Position numbers and translations under genes: made by a program | Assembly (NCBI RefSeq): GCF_022549695.1 | Contig: NZ_JAKZGS010000003.1 | Coordinates: 62,001-126,000, forward strand | From: Belliella calami | Lineage (GTDB): Bacteria; Bacteroidota; Bacteroidia; Cytophagales; Cyclobacteriaceae | Direction of reading: 5' to 3' | Length of the DNA: 64,000 bases | Part shown: positions 52,944 through 63,500 of the stretch, in pieces | Layout: the number at the start of each line of letters is the position of its first letter | How positions within the stretch are numbered: the stretch's first letter is position 1 | The notes under the pieces: generated by a model | Database searches by the model: none | Seen by the model: only the letters and a program-made list of their open reading frames with translations | Told to the model about the DNA's origin: nothing

Positions 52944-53019
52944 AATGGGGAAAAAGCGATTTGTCCTGTTTGAAAAAGTCATTGAATAAAAAACTTTACT
53001 AAGCAATAAAATTAGTTCT

Positions 53020-54213
53020 ATGAAAAGTGTTTTCAAAAAACTCTTCCTCACTTATACGTTTATTTATACGTTTAGCTTTTTTGCGCAAGCTGAATCTTAC
53101 CAAATCAGTCTACTGACTTGCGACCCAGGTGATGAAATTTACTCTGTTTTTGGTCACAGCGCCATTAGGATCATAGATCAAGAGACCGGAGAAGATATCG
53201 TTTACAACTATGGCACTTTTGATTTCAATGCGCCTTATTTTGTAGTGAAATTCACCCAGCGAACATTGGATTACATGCTGAGTGTAACCACTTTTGATCG
53301 CTTTATTTACGAATACCAATATTTCCAGAGAAATGTCAGGGAGCAAGTTCTTGACCTCAATGAAGAGCAAAAGCTGGAAGTCATTAAATTTCTCAAAATC
53401 AACAGCCTCCCCGAGAATAAGCTCTATCGATATGACTTTTTTTATGATAATTGTGCTACGAGAATCCGTGATTTGTTTGAGGAAGTACTGGGTAAGCAGC
53501 TGAAATGGAATGAAATAAATGATCCTGAGGAAAAGTCATTTAGGGATTTGATTGATGAGTATGTGTACCCTTTACCATGGTATGACTTGGGTATTGATTT
53601 GGCATTGGGATCTGTAATAGATGCAAAAGCGAGTGAGAGAGAAAAACAGTTTTTGCCTGATTATATGGAGATGGCTTTTGAAAGAGCAAGTATAGAAGGA
53701 GATGGACCTACTCGACCTCTTGTAAAGTCCCAAAGGGTAATTTTGGAGTTTCCGGAGAGAAACCTTTCAGGAAGTTTATTTAACCCATATTTAATTATGT
53801 GGCTGATTGCTATCATTTTTATGGTAATCACTTATTTGGGTTATAAGAGGAAAAGGCTATTTGTGGGTTTTGATGTTACTTTGTTTGGGGCTTTGGGACT
53901 TATTGGTTTATTGGTAGCAGTGCTATGGTTTTTGACTTTTCATTCACAGACTAAGTGGAACTGGAATATTCTGTGGGCATTTCCCGGTCATTTGGTTTTG
54001 GTTTATGGCCTGTTGAAAAAGAATGCATCTGCTTGGGTTAGAAAATACCTGATGTTTGCATTGATCATGGCTGATGCTGCTGTGGTCTTTTGGATTTTGG
54101 GATGGCAGTCATTTCACCCAAGTCTTATCCCAATCATGTTAGTCATTATTTTGAGGACTAATTTCCTTTATTACAATTATGAAAAAAGTAAATCAAGTAT
54201 AAAATTGAAGTAA
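53020..54213 (+). CDS. DUF4105 membrane protein (Lnb-like N-terminal periplasmic domain)
   Basis: The 397-residue protein has a signal peptide (MKSVFKKLFLTYTFIYTFSFFAQ). Residues 24-170 form the DUF4105 domain with YSVFGHSAIRI and FYDNCATRIRDL (His and Cys suggestive of an NlpC-like catalytic pair, inference). The C-terminal third has five membrane segments. Similar proteins in Bacteroidetes are without proven function. Divergent from the T9SS protein; their starts are about 75 bases apart. Confidence 0.85.
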   Translation: MKSVFKKLFLTYTFIYTFSFFAQAESYQISLLTCDPGDEIYSVFGHSAIRIIDQETGEDIVYNYGTFDFNAPYFVVKFTQRTLDYMLSVTTFDRFIYEYQYFQRNVREQVLDLNEEQKLEVIKFLKINSLPENKLYRYDFFYDNCATRIRDLFEEVLGKQLKWNEINDPEEKSFRDLIDEYVYPLPWYDLGIDLALGSVIDAKASEREKQFLPDYMEMAFERASIEGDGPTRPLVKSQRVILEFPERNLSGSLFNPYLIMWLIAIIFMVITYLGYKRKRLFVGFDVTLFGALGLIGLLVAVLWFLTFHSQTKWNWNILWAFPGHLVLVYGLLKKNASAWVRKYLMFALIMADAAVVFWILGWQSFHPSLIPIMLVIILRTNFLYYNYEKSKSSIKLK

Positions 54214-54418
54214 TTCTCTAGAGTGAAAATGGCCGATTAGCTATGATAAACATGATAATTGTGGCTAAGATACGCTCTAATTGCGTTTTACAAATTTGCT
54301 ATTTGAAGCCAATAGGAGTCAATGACACAAGAGTCAGAAGAATCAGATTTGGAAAAGTGAATTTATTAAAACTATTTGGTAGTCTTTCGTTGTTTAGCAT
54401 TGATAGCCCAAAGACAAT

Positions 54419-56461
54419 ATGGATTTTAACTTACAATCAGAGTACAAACCAACAGGTGATCAGCCAATAGCCATTGAGCAATTGGTTCATGGAATCAATG
54501 AAGGTGATCCTGCGCAAGTTTTGTTGGGAGTGACAGGTTCTGGAAAAACATTCACTGTAGCTAACGTCATTCAGCAAGTTCAAAAACCAACTTTGGTATT
54601 GAGCCACAACAAAACCCTCGCCGCCCAATTGTATGGAGAGTTCAAGCAGTTTTTTCCGGAGAATTCGGTGGAATATTTTATCTCCTACTATGATTACTAT
54701 CAGCCTGAGGCTTTTATTCCTACCAGTGGAACTTACATAGAAAAAGACCTTTCCATCAATGAAGAGATAGAAAAACTTCGATTGAGTGCAACTTCTGCAC
54801 TTTTGTCGGGAAGGAGAGATGTGATTGTAGTAGCTTCTGTATCCTGTATCTATGGTATTGGAAACCCTGACGAATTTGCCAAAAATGTCATTCGACTTCA
54901 GGAAGGAGACAGAATCCCCCGAAATCAATTGCTTTTCAAATTGGTAGATATTCTCTACAGCCGAACCAATGCTGACCTTACACATGGTACTTTCAGGGTA
55001 AAAGGAGATACGGTTGATGTTTTCGTCGCTTATGCGGATTTTGCATATAGGATTTTCTTCTGGGGAGATGAAATCGAAGCGATCCAAAGAGTAGACCCCG
55101 CCACGGGAAAGAAAATTTCTGACGAGAAAATTATCTCAATTTTCCCTGCCAACCTTTTTGTAACCGGAAGAGATGTAATCGATACAGCCATTCATGAGAT
55201 TCAAGATGATATGATGGCTCAAGTTTCGTTTTTTGAAAAAGACATGAAGCTTATAGAGGCCAAGCGACTGAAAGAGCGGACAGAATTTGATTTGGAAATG
55301 ATCCGTGAATTGGGCTATTGTTCGGGTGTGGAGAACTATTCGCGCTATTTTGACAGAAGGATGCCTGGAACACGGCCTTTCTGTTTGTTGGATTATTTTC
55401 CTGATGATTTTTTATTGGTCATAGATGAAAGTCATGTCACTGTACCCCAAGTAAGGGCAATGTGGGGTGGTGATCGGTCCAGAAAGGTGAATTTGGTGGA
55501 TTACGGATTCAGATTGCCATCAGCTTTGGATAATAGACCTTTAAAATTTGATGAATTCGAAAGTTTGACAAATCAAGTGATCTATGTAAGTGCCACGCCA
55601 GCTGACTATGAACTTGCTCAGACGGAAGGTGTGGTTGTGGAGCAAATCATCCGTCCTACAGGTTTGCTGGATCCATTGATTGAAGTAAGGCCAAGTGCCA
55701 ATCAAATAGATGATCTTTTGGAAGAAATAGACCAGACGATCAAAACAGATGCAAGGGTTTTGGTTACAACCTTGACCAAAAGAATGGCAGAGGAATTGCA
55801 AAAATACCTAGAGCGAACAGGTGTAAAAAGCCGCTATATCCACTCAGAAGTGAAGCCTTTGGATCGTGTTGAGATCTTGAGGGAATTGAGACTGGGTGTG
55901 TTTGATGTGTTGGTGGGAGTGAACTTGTTGAGAGAGGGTTTGGATTTGCCAGAGGTTTCTTTAGTTGCCATATTAGATGCTGATAAGGAAGGTTTTTTGC
56001 GAAATGAAAGGAGTTTGGTGCAGACAATAGGACGAGCTGCCCGAAATGAAAACGGCCGTGTAATCATGTATGCAGATAGGGTTACAGATTCCATGAAAAT
56101 GGCCATTGATGAAACCAAGCGAAGAAGAGGTGTCCAAATGGAGTACAATGAAAAACATGGTATCACGCCAAAAACTATCCTCAAGTCCAGAGAGAAAATC
56201 ATGGGGCAAACCAAAGTCGCTGATAGCAAGAAAAATGCGAAACTGTATCAGGAGAATCTTGAGTTGGAAGCGATGGTTGCTGCCGATCCATTGGTTCAGT
56301 ATCTCAGCAAAGACAAACTGGAAAAGTTGATTGGCCATACACAAAAGCAAATGGAAAAAGCAGCCAAAGAACTCAACTTCATGGAAGCAGCGCGTCTGAG
56401 AGATGAATGGCAAGGAATGAAAAATCGTCTTGCTGACATGGAGAGAGGAGTCAAGAAATAA
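54419..56461 (+). CDS. uvrB: Excinuclease ABC subunit B
   Basis: UvrB is the damage-verifying helicase of nucleotide excision repair. The 680-residue protein has Walker A GVTGSGKT (near residue 40), the beta-hairpin [12 protein letters not shown], the DESHVTVPQ Walker B/DEAH box, motif [14 protein letters not shown] and a C-terminal UVR domain (KEDLIGHTQ-type [20 protein letters not shown] followed by [11 protein letters not shown]). Starts at [16 protein letters not shown]. Possible promoter elements upstream could not be identified. Confidence 0.97.
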   Translation: MDFNLQSEYKPTGDQPIAIEQLVHGINEGDPAQVLLGVTGSGKTFTVANVIQQVQKPTLVLSHNKTLAAQLYGEFKQFFPENSVEYFISYYDYYQPEAFIPTSGTYIEKDLSINEEIEKLRLSATSALLSGRRDVIVVASVSCIYGIGNPDEFAKNVIRLQEGDRIPRNQLLFKLVDILYSRTNADLTHGTFRVKGDTVDVFVAYADFAYRIFFWGDEIEAIQRVDPATGKKISDEKIISIFPANLFVTGRDVIDTAIHEIQDDMMAQVSFFEKDMKLIEAKRLKERTEFDLEMIRELGYCSGVENYSRYFDRRMPGTRPFCLLDYFPDDFLLVIDESHVTVPQVRAMWGGDRSRKVNLVDYGFRLPSALDNRPLKFDEFESLTNQVIYVSATPADYELAQTEGVVVEQIIRPTGLLDPLIEVRPSANQIDDLLEEIDQTIKTDARVLVTTLTKRMAEELQKYLERTGVKSRYIHSEVKPLDRVEILRELRLGVFDVLVGVNLLREGLDLPEVSLVAILDADKEGFLRNERSLVQTIGRAARNENGRVIMYADRVTDSMKMAIDETKRRRGVQMEYNEKHGITPKTILKSREKIMGQTKVADSKKNAKLYQENLELEAMVAADPLVQYLSKDKLEKLIGHTQKQMEKAAKELNFMEAARLRDEWQGMKNRLADMERGVKK

Positions 56462-56467
56462 ACCTCC

Positions 56468-56501
56468 AAACCTTTGGGGTTTCCCAAAACCCCGAAGGTT
56501 T
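56468..56501. repeat. AAACCTT-GGGGTTT hairpin, uvrB copy
   Basis: AAACCTTTGGGGTTT (56468-56482) and AAAACCCCGAAGGTTT (56486-56501), loop CCC. Related to the hairpins at 22580-22655. It starts 7 bases after the uvrB stop and may act as its terminator. Confidence 0.8.
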
Positions 56502-56590
56502 GTGCCAATGAAAAGCGAGAGAAGAGAAGCGAGCAGAAAGACCTAAAGAAGTGTGAAGATGAAAAGTGTCAAAATTTCAGTTCGAGATTT

Positions 56591-56714
56591 CTCCCCGCAA
56601 TTCTGCGGGACAGGCTCCACGCCTCCCTTACGGGAGGTAAATTCGAAATGACCACCAAGTCACCTCGATCCTGAAAGCATTGGGGAGAAGCTTGTCCCAC
56701 AGAATTGCGGGGAG
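56591..56714. repeat. 124-base element with 26-bp inverted ends
   Basis: CTCCCCGCAATTCTGCGGGA (start of the left arm, 56591-56616) and the right arm 56689-56714 (ending AATTGCGGGGAG) are inverted copies with 24 of 26 positions matching by eye. The centre has GCCTCCCTTACGGGAGG as an inner hairpin. No coding capacity. Further CCCG-type hairpins follow to 56910 (for example CCCCGGAT-TGCT-ATCCGGGG at 56831-56850 and GTCCCGA-CAGT-TTCGGGA near 56892). The rest of the gap to 57154 is AT-rich. Confidence 0.75.
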
Positions 56715-57154
56715 GTCTAGTCCTTTCATTGATGGAAGCGAGACAGAAGCAGGGATGAGATCAACCACGAAGTGCCTGTCCCGAGAATCGGGAGCTTCAA
56801 CATTTCAATAACTTGTCCGCCGTGACGGAACCCCGGATTGCTATCCGGGGATCAAAGTCGATGAGCGAAACAACAACCCCGAAGCGTCTGTCCCGACAGT
56901 TTCGGGAGGTTGAACTCTACTAATTGTAAGAAAAAGTGTCAACTATTTTCAGGATGAGACAGATGCAGGAAAGTTAAAATTGAACATGGAATGTGAAATT
57001 TTTCGTTAAATTTCTCCTTTTAATTCTACGAGGCAAGCTACTCTAGTCGAAATAAATTGTCTCTAAAACGAGGGGTAAGTGTAAAATAAGTCTCAACTAT
57101 TTTAAAAATAAATTTAAACATAACGCCAAACCCTTTTCAATAAAAATCAGCAAC

Positions 57155-57790
57155 ATGACATTGCAAGACATCCATAGATATGCACAGCAAGGAGAGGGCT
57201 TGAAGATTGAATTCAAGAAAAAAGCAGCTTATCCTGAGAAAATCGTCAGGGAACTTATTGCTTTGGCAAATACTGAAGGTGGGGTTTTGCTGATAGGTGT
57301 AGATGATGATGGAACTGTAAGCGGTCAGCGATTTATAGAAGAAGAGGTTTTTGTGATGGAAAAAGCCATCAGGGAAAGGATTTTTCCCGTCCTAGATTAT
57401 GAAATTGGTGTTTTTAAACTGAATCCGAAAAAAGGAGTAGCTGTATTTCAAATCCCTAAATCAGATGGAAGACCACATTATCTCAAAGAAGATGAAAGAA
57501 AAAAAGCTTATATCCGAGTAGGCGACAAGACTGTACAGGCAAGTAGGGAGGTTTGGGAGATTTTGAGGAGAGGAAAAAATCCCAAAGACATCGTTTTTAC
57601 CTACGGTCAAAAGGAAACCATTTTGATGCAAGCCTTGGCAGAACGTGAGCGGATTACCTTGAAGGAATTCGCATATCTGGCAAAGTTGCCTAAGTTTTTA
57701 GCTTCCAAAACACTCATAAGGCTGGTATTGGCTAATGTACTAAAGATTATTCCCCAAGAACTCGAAGATCAGTATATGCTCAAGTCATAA
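57155..57790 (+). CDS. AlbA_2 (Schlafen-type) ATP-binding domain protein
   Basis: The 211-residue protein has the AlbA_2 domain in residues 8-130: EGLKIEFKKKAAYPEKIVRE, LIALANTEGGVLLIGVDDDG and the AYIRVGDKTVQASREVW end. The C-terminal 70 residues look helical, winged-helix-like (ERERITLKEFAYLAKLP). Proteins with this domain are putative nucleic-acid-linked regulators; some Schlafen members are RNases, but this is family knowledge only. Convergent with the deaminase gene; its stop is one base from the next gene's stop. Confidence 0.83.
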   Translation: MTLQDIHRYAQQGEGLKIEFKKKAAYPEKIVRELIALANTEGGVLLIGVDDDGTVSGQRFIEEEVFVMEKAIRERIFPVLDYEIGVFKLNPKKGVAVFQIPKSDGRPHYLKEDERKKAYIRVGDKTVQASREVWEILRRGKNPKDIVFTYGQKETILMQALAERERITLKEFAYLAKLPKFLASKTLIRLVLANVLKIIPQELEDQYMLKS

Positions 57791-57791
57791 T

Positions 57792-58709
57792 TTACAATGG
57801 AAGCGATAAGCCATATCGATGATTGAAACCTGCCAAACCCTGCAATCCACCAGTGTGGAGGATCAGGATTTTTGAACCTGACTCTATTTGATCATCCTTG
57901 ATCATTTCAAACAAGCCATAAATCATTTTTCCTGTATATATCGGTTCTATCGCAATTTCAAATTCTTTGTAAAACCACCTGACAAAATCAATCAAATCAG
58001 AATTGACTTTACCATAGCCACCAAAATGATATTGGTCAACAACTTGCGTCTTTCCTTCTGGTGTAATTTTATACTTTTCAAGTAGGAATTTTATTTCGTC
58101 ATGGATAAAATCACCTTTCAGGGAAGAGAAACCCATAAGGATTTGATCTTTGTTGATTTTATTTGCAAGGCCTGAGAATGTGCCTCCAGTTCCAATAGAA
58201 GTAGTAATATGAGTAAATTCCGAATCATCTTGGGATAAAATTTCAGTTGTCCCTTTGATAGCCTCTTCATTGTTGCCACCTTCTGGAATCATGTAAAAAT
58301 TCCCAAACTTTTCTTTCAATGAAACTAAGAAATCGCTTTCGGTTTTTTTTCTGTATTCTTCCCTGCTCACATAATGAATATGCATACCATGCTCCAATGC
58401 ACTAGCGATAGTTGGGTTTAGCGGGAGTGTTTCCTCTCCTCGAATTATGCCAATGCTGTGGAGGTTTGCTGATTTTGCGGCAGCAGCACTTGCGTAGATA
58501 TGATTGGAGTATGCACCGCCAAAAGTCAAAATAGTGTCATGTCCCTCACTTATTGCTTTTTCCAGATTGTATTTTAGTTTGAAAAATTTATTACCAGAAG
58601 CAAGTTCATGGATTTGATCCAGTCTTTTGATCGAAACTTCTATTCCTTTGTCCTCCCAAAGTGGGTAAGAGATTTTTTCGGTGGTGATCGATCGTGGTAT
58701 TAGCATCAT
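57792..58709 (-). CDS. PLP-dependent deaminase/desulfhydrase (ACC deaminase or D-cysteine desulfhydrase family)
   Basis: The 305-residue protein is a fold-type II PLP enzyme. ELASGNKFFKLKYNLEKA has the PLP Lys, TFGGAYSNHIYASAAAAKSA is the family motif, and SIGTGGTFSGLANKIN is the phosphate-binding loop. Substrate (1-aminocyclopropane-1-carboxylate, D-cysteine or other) cannot be set. It is convergent with the AlbA_2 gene, and divergent from rluD with about 60 bases between. Confidence 0.87.
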   Translation of the reverse strand: MMLIPRSITTEKISYPLWEDKGIEVSIKRLDQIHELASGNKFFKLKYNLEKAISEGHDTILTFGGAYSNHIYASAAAAKSANLHSIGIIRGEETLPLNPTIASALEHGMHIHYVSREEYRKKTESDFLVSLKEKFGNFYMIPEGGNNEEAIKGTTEILSQDDSEFTHITTSIGTGGTFSGLANKINKDQILMGFSSLKGDFIHDEIKFLLEKYKITPEGKTQVVDQYHFGGYGKVNSDLIDFVRWFYKEFEIAIEPIYTGKMIYGLFEMIKDDQIESGSKILILHTGGLQGLAGFNHRYGLSLPL

Positions 58710-58768
58710 TGTTGGATTTATATGGGCAAATATCCGAAACTTTGTTAAACTAGCCTTACTTTTGTACC

Positions 58769-59809
58769 ATGGCAGAGGAATTTGAATTAGAAAACTTCGA
58801 AGAAGAGGAAGTAGAGCTTTTTGAGCATTATAGTTTCAATATAGACAAAAAACAGTCTTTAATAAGGATTGATAAGTTTTTGACTGATAAAATAGCAAAT
58901 TCGACTAGAAACAAAGTGCAGACAGCGATCGATAATGGTCACATTACTGTCAATGGAGGTGTAGTCAAGTCAAATTACAAAATCAAACCAATGGATGAAA
59001 TCAAGGTTTACTTGGAAAAACCTGTGATGAACTCCGAAGTAATACCCGAAGAGATTCCATTGGATATAGTTTTTGAAGATGAATATCTTTTGATTATCAA
59101 TAAGCCAGCAGGAATGGTCGTACATCCAGCCCATGGTAATTGGACGGGGACTTTGGTCAATGGGTTGGTGCATTATTTCAATCAATTGCCAGAATTGCCA
59201 GGAAACAGCGGTAGGCCTGGATTGGTGCACAGGATTGATAAAGATACATCGGGTCTGCTTGTTATCGCAAAATCCGAGACGGCGATGACTGATTTGGCAA
59301 ACCAATTTTTTCACCATACTATAGACAGAACATACTTGGCATTGGTTTGGGGAGAACCTCAAGAGGATGAAGGAACGATCAATGCACATGTAGGTAGAAG
59401 TGCCAAGGATCGAAAAGTGATGGCTGCATTTCCAGATGGAAGTGAGGGCAAGCACGCGATTACACATTATAAAGTAATCAAAAGATTGAGATATGTTTCC
59501 TTGATACAGTGCAATTTGGAGACAGGAAGAACCCATCAGATCCGTGCCCACATGAAGCATATTGGCCATCCTTTGTTCAATGATGCGATGTATGGAGGAG
59601 ACAAAATCAGAAAAGGAACACAGTTTTCGAAATACAAATCATTTATCCAAAATTGCTTCAAAATAATCCCAAGACAGGCGCTTCATGCGAAGTCCCTTGG
59701 TTTTGTACACCCTATCACCAAAGAAAGGATGTATTTCGAGGCGCCATTGCCAGAAGATTTTTTGACTGTATTGGAAAAATGGGATCAGTATGTAGTTTAT
59801 GAAAGTTGA
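58769..59809 (+). CDS. rluD: RluA/RluD family 23S rRNA pseudouridine synthase
   Basis: The enzyme isomerises uridines in 23S rRNA. The 346-residue protein has an acidic N-terminal tail, an S4 domain (residues 30-80, RIDKFLTDKIANSTRNKVQT), the catalytic motif GLVHRIDKDTSGLLV (Asp in HRIDKDT) and the GRTHQIRAHMKHIGHP block. A TACTTTTG box lies only 5 bases before the ATG; see the rejected list. Followed by a terminator about 100 bases after the stop. Confidence 0.92.
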   Translation: MAEEFELENFEEEEVELFEHYSFNIDKKQSLIRIDKFLTDKIANSTRNKVQTAIDNGHITVNGGVVKSNYKIKPMDEIKVYLEKPVMNSEVIPEEIPLDIVFEDEYLLIINKPAGMVVHPAHGNWTGTLVNGLVHYFNQLPELPGNSGRPGLVHRIDKDTSGLLVIAKSETAMTDLANQFFHHTIDRTYLALVWGEPQEDEGTINAHVGRSAKDRKVMAAFPDGSEGKHAITHYKVIKRLRYVSLIQCNLETGRTHQIRAHMKHIGHPLFNDAMYGGDKIRKGTQFSKYKSFIQNCFKIIPRQALHAKSLGFVHPITKERMYFEAPLPEDFLTVLEKWDQYVVYES

Positions 59810-59907
59810 GTGCCAAATTTTATTTTGTTCAAATCCAAACAATAGAAAATGCATCGGTGCTTTTTCATTCATTTGGACCTACTGATTCGAAATCTATAAT
59901 CAAGCTC

Positions 59908-59950
59908 GAAAAGAGGCTGAATTTTACTCTAATTTAGCCTCTTTTTGTTT
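59908..59950 (+). terminator. Terminator of rluD
   Basis: AAAGAGGCT (59910-59918) pairs with AGCCTCTTT (59936-59944), continued by an inner AATT/AATT pair, then TTTTTG. Confidence 0.85.
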
Positions 59951-60145
59951 CTGATACTGAATAACTAAAAGCTTTTAGCGTATTTAAGTGAGGTGGAAAC
60001 TGATATGCAGTTATCAAGTTTTCAATAATTGAATTTTCGCAATCGTTGTAATTATTATTCGATCAAATAAAACGGCTTAAAATTAAATATAATGTAAATT
60101 TTTTAGCATTTCGTTATAATATTTTCAAGAATAAAATTTGGTGCT

Positions 60146-60314
60146 TATCTTTGTAAGGTAATCAGAGATAAAAAGTGTCTCTTTTTAATGTTTGAAGTGA
60201 GACGGTCACGATTCAAGAAATGAATAGAGGTTCGATTCCTTATCAATCATCAGGTTATTTTGGGTTTATTGTTAATTGACTAAGCTATGAAATTGTATTT
60301 CATAGCTTTTTTTA
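60146..60314 (+). ncRNA. Probable small RNA gene of unknown family
   Basis: A consensus -7 box TATCTTTG (60146-60153) begins a non-coding stretch that ends with a textbook terminator AGCTATGAAAT-TGT-ATTTCATAGCT-TTTTTTA (60283-60314). The predicted transcript is about 155 bases, has hairpins such as AGAGA/TCTCT (60166-60184) and GAAT/ATTC (60223-60238) and no convincing ORF. No riboswitch or 6S consensus can be assigned by eye. It could also be the leader of the large gene at 60512. The region 59951-60145 is AT-rich; 60315-60511 shows nothing else. Confidence 0.5.
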
Positions 60315-60511
60315 TTTCTATTTGTGGGAGTTTGTTTGAATTTGGTAATTTTATCCATCGATTTTTACCACAAACATACCATAAACAATGGATTTTTGCG
60401 TTATCCAACATGCCTTGGCCTTGAGAGTAAATCTCAATCTCTTATCAGGGTGTGATATTGTCTTAAAACACTTCTTTTACATTCTAATTGTATTACTTTT
60501 ACTTTAGTAGA

Positions 60512-63500
60512 ATGATGATGCCTGATTCAAAAAGCCAAAATGAAAAATCAAAAAACAATGGTTTGAAGTATCTCAAACCAATTGGAATCGTCATGGCTAT
60601 TCTTTTGACGCTACAGATCATTATTTATTATTCCTCTGATTTTTTTTTAAGAAGCTATGTCAAGCAGAAAGTCAGTGAGTCTTCTGAAGAAAAATATGAA
60701 GTGGATTTTGATAGATTTTACATTTCTCTTTTTCAAAGAGGGATTATTTTTGAGGGTTTCTCACTCAATCCAGTCGATGAGGTATTTTCTGATTTGACGG
60801 ATATTCCTTATTATAAAATATCTATTCCTCAGATATCAATCACGCGCTTAAATTATCTTTTTAGAAAAAAAGAATTGCAATTAGGGATGATTCATCTCAA
60901 AAGCCCGTCGATTGAGTTTCGATTGGAAGATGAATTGGAAGAAATGTACCAAGAAGGTGAGACTTCTGCACTGAAATTACTGGAAGAAGAAATCAAAAAA
61001 TCTTTCGGAGACATAGGTTTGGAGGAAATTAGGATCAAGAATCTTAATGTTGATGATGCAGATTTATTATTTAAGAATTTTATTTCTCAGCGTGCCATAA
61101 AAATGGATAATGCAAATATCCATCTAAAGGATATTCAATTGTTGAATTCCAGAAGTCCAGAAACGCCTTTCAATGCAGAAGGCTTCACCTTGGATTTGGA
61201 AAATTTTGAGATTTTATTGGCTGATAGTGTTCATACTATTCAGGCTCAAGAAGTTCATGTTTCTTCTTTAGACCAGTTTATTAAAGCAAAAAAAGTAGAT
61301 ATTACACCTGATTTAGACAGATTCTCGACCAATTATTTCCAAATCAGTCTTGAAGATTTAAAGTTGACAGATGCTGATATCAATAAGGTTTTTTATACCT
61401 CTGAAGTCGAAGTAGGAGAGTTGAAATTACTAAAGCCAGAATTTGTATTGTATACCACTGTCAATGAATCTAAATCAGATAAAGGGATATTTGATTTGTA
61501 CGAATTGGTAAAGGGGATTCTTAGTGCAATCTCAATCCAAAACTTAAATATTGAAAAAGGGAAGTTCACCCAAAGAGATGTGAATGACCGCAAAAACCAT
61601 AGAATAAAAGCTGATCAGATAAACTTTGAAATGCAGGAGGTCTATGTAGGTCCAAATGAAATCAAAAAGAGAGATCAGTTTTTTTATGCGCAAGAAGCAT
61701 CCCTTGAACTTAAAAAAGTAGAAGTCGCTCTGGGAGATAAAATTCACTTGATTAAAAGTGAATTGGTGACTTTGTCCTCTTTTACTGATGACATCAATAT
61801 CCAAGAAGCGGTCATAGCTCCTATAGACGACCTTCAAATCACCAACGAAGTGACCCTATTTGAAATCAAAGTGCCAGAATTGGGTATTAGTAAAGCCAAT
61901 CTAAGGAAGATCTACAATGAAGGGATTATTGATATAAAAGATGTTTTTTTGGATCGTCCCGAAATTGTACTTCGGGATGTCGTTGGAGATTTTGATGGGG
62001 AAAGTAAGCCTTTTGATTTACAAGGATTGACGGAAGATTTTTTGAAAGCTATATATGTCCAAAGGTTTGAGGTAAACCAGGGTTCATTGGTAGTTGACAA
62101 TAAGATTAGGGTAAGGCAGGATAGCATGTCTTTTGGAAACATCAGTTTTGTTTTGGAGAAATTTGCCTTGGATGATTTTACCAACAAAGGAGATCGAAAA
62201 GGATTCTTTTTGGCGGAAGAACTCCAATTGGAGTTGACAGATTATGCGCTAAAACTGGCTGATAATTTGCATGTTTTTAAGGCCGACAGGTTGTTTTTGG
62301 ATACCAAAACTTCTAGAGTCCAAATTGATGGTTTTTCCTTAAAACCTTTCTCGCCAGATCAAATTCAGGTTTCTTTAGATAGATATGATAAAAATACAAT
62401 ATTGGATATTTCGGTGCCTCATTTTTTGGCTACTGGCGTGGATATTTCAGAAGCCATTTTCAATGATAAACTCAAAATAGATCAAATCCGTGTTCCTTCA
62501 CCTAAGATCAATGTCTATAGCTACAGAAGTAAAGATGATGATGAGGAGGATGAAAAAGTGGAAAAAGAAGAGATTCTTGATTTGCTTAGAAATTATTTTA
62601 GTGAAGTTTCCGTCGATTCGCTCATCTTGATCAAAGGAAGTCTAAATTATGAAAACTATGTGAGAGACAGGATGCGGACATTTGCAGAAGATAATGTCAG
62701 CATAGCCATTAAGAATTTCCACATTCATAAGGATACCAAACCCGAAGATTTTAGACTGCTTTATTCTGAAGAGGTGGATTTGAGGTTGAACAATTACGTA
62801 TTTAGCATCGCGGATGGGAAATACAATATCATCGCAGATAGAATAAATTTCAATACTTCTAGAGAAGAAATTGTTACGACAAATGTCCGGCTAACACCAA
62901 GTAATTCTACGGACTTTAAGACACAGGTTTCTGCAATTATCCCGTCACTTTCATTCACAGGAGTAGATCTGGAAGCATTCCTTTTCGACAACAGCCTTAG
63001 TTTGAACAAAGTGAAATTTTCGGGCTCCTCGGTAAATGTTTTGGTCAATCGTGACTTGGATGATGACGACAATTCTCAGACTGCAAAAAGCAGGGAGAGG
63101 ACTTTGCCAAAAACAATCAATACCATAAATATCGATACAGTATCTGCTGAAAATGCAAATTTCAGTCTTTCTTTTCAAGAGGAGGGGAGCAGAAGAGAAT
63201 TAGTGAATACAGGGATCAACCTTTCTGTATATGATTTCCTGCTAGATTCAGCAATTTTGGCAAAAGGTGATATTTCAGGTTTCTTTGGTGGATTGGCTCT
63301 TGATGTCGATGAGTTTTGGTTGACTCTGTCTGACAGTATCCATAAAGTGACATTTTCTAAAGTAGAGTTAGATACAAGGTATGAGGGTGTTTTGTTGAAT
63401 AACCTGAGGGTGATTCCCAATACTTTGTCTGGAAACCCGGGCTCTCCTGTGTTTTCTGGCCATATTCCCACAGCTTTGATCAAAACATCCGCTTTAGCGG

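Noticed and set aside
56474-56674. 66-residue open frame after uvrB
   Set aside because: It is made of hairpin repeats and repeat-rich DNA.
58757-58764. TACTTTTG box just before rluD
   Set aside because: It is only 5 bases from the ATG and has no -33 partner; it would demand a leaderless mRNA.
60229-60240. GGTTCGATTCC, a tRNA T-loop-like sequence in the small RNA candidate
   Set aside because: No acceptor stem, D arm or anticodon arm can be built around it.
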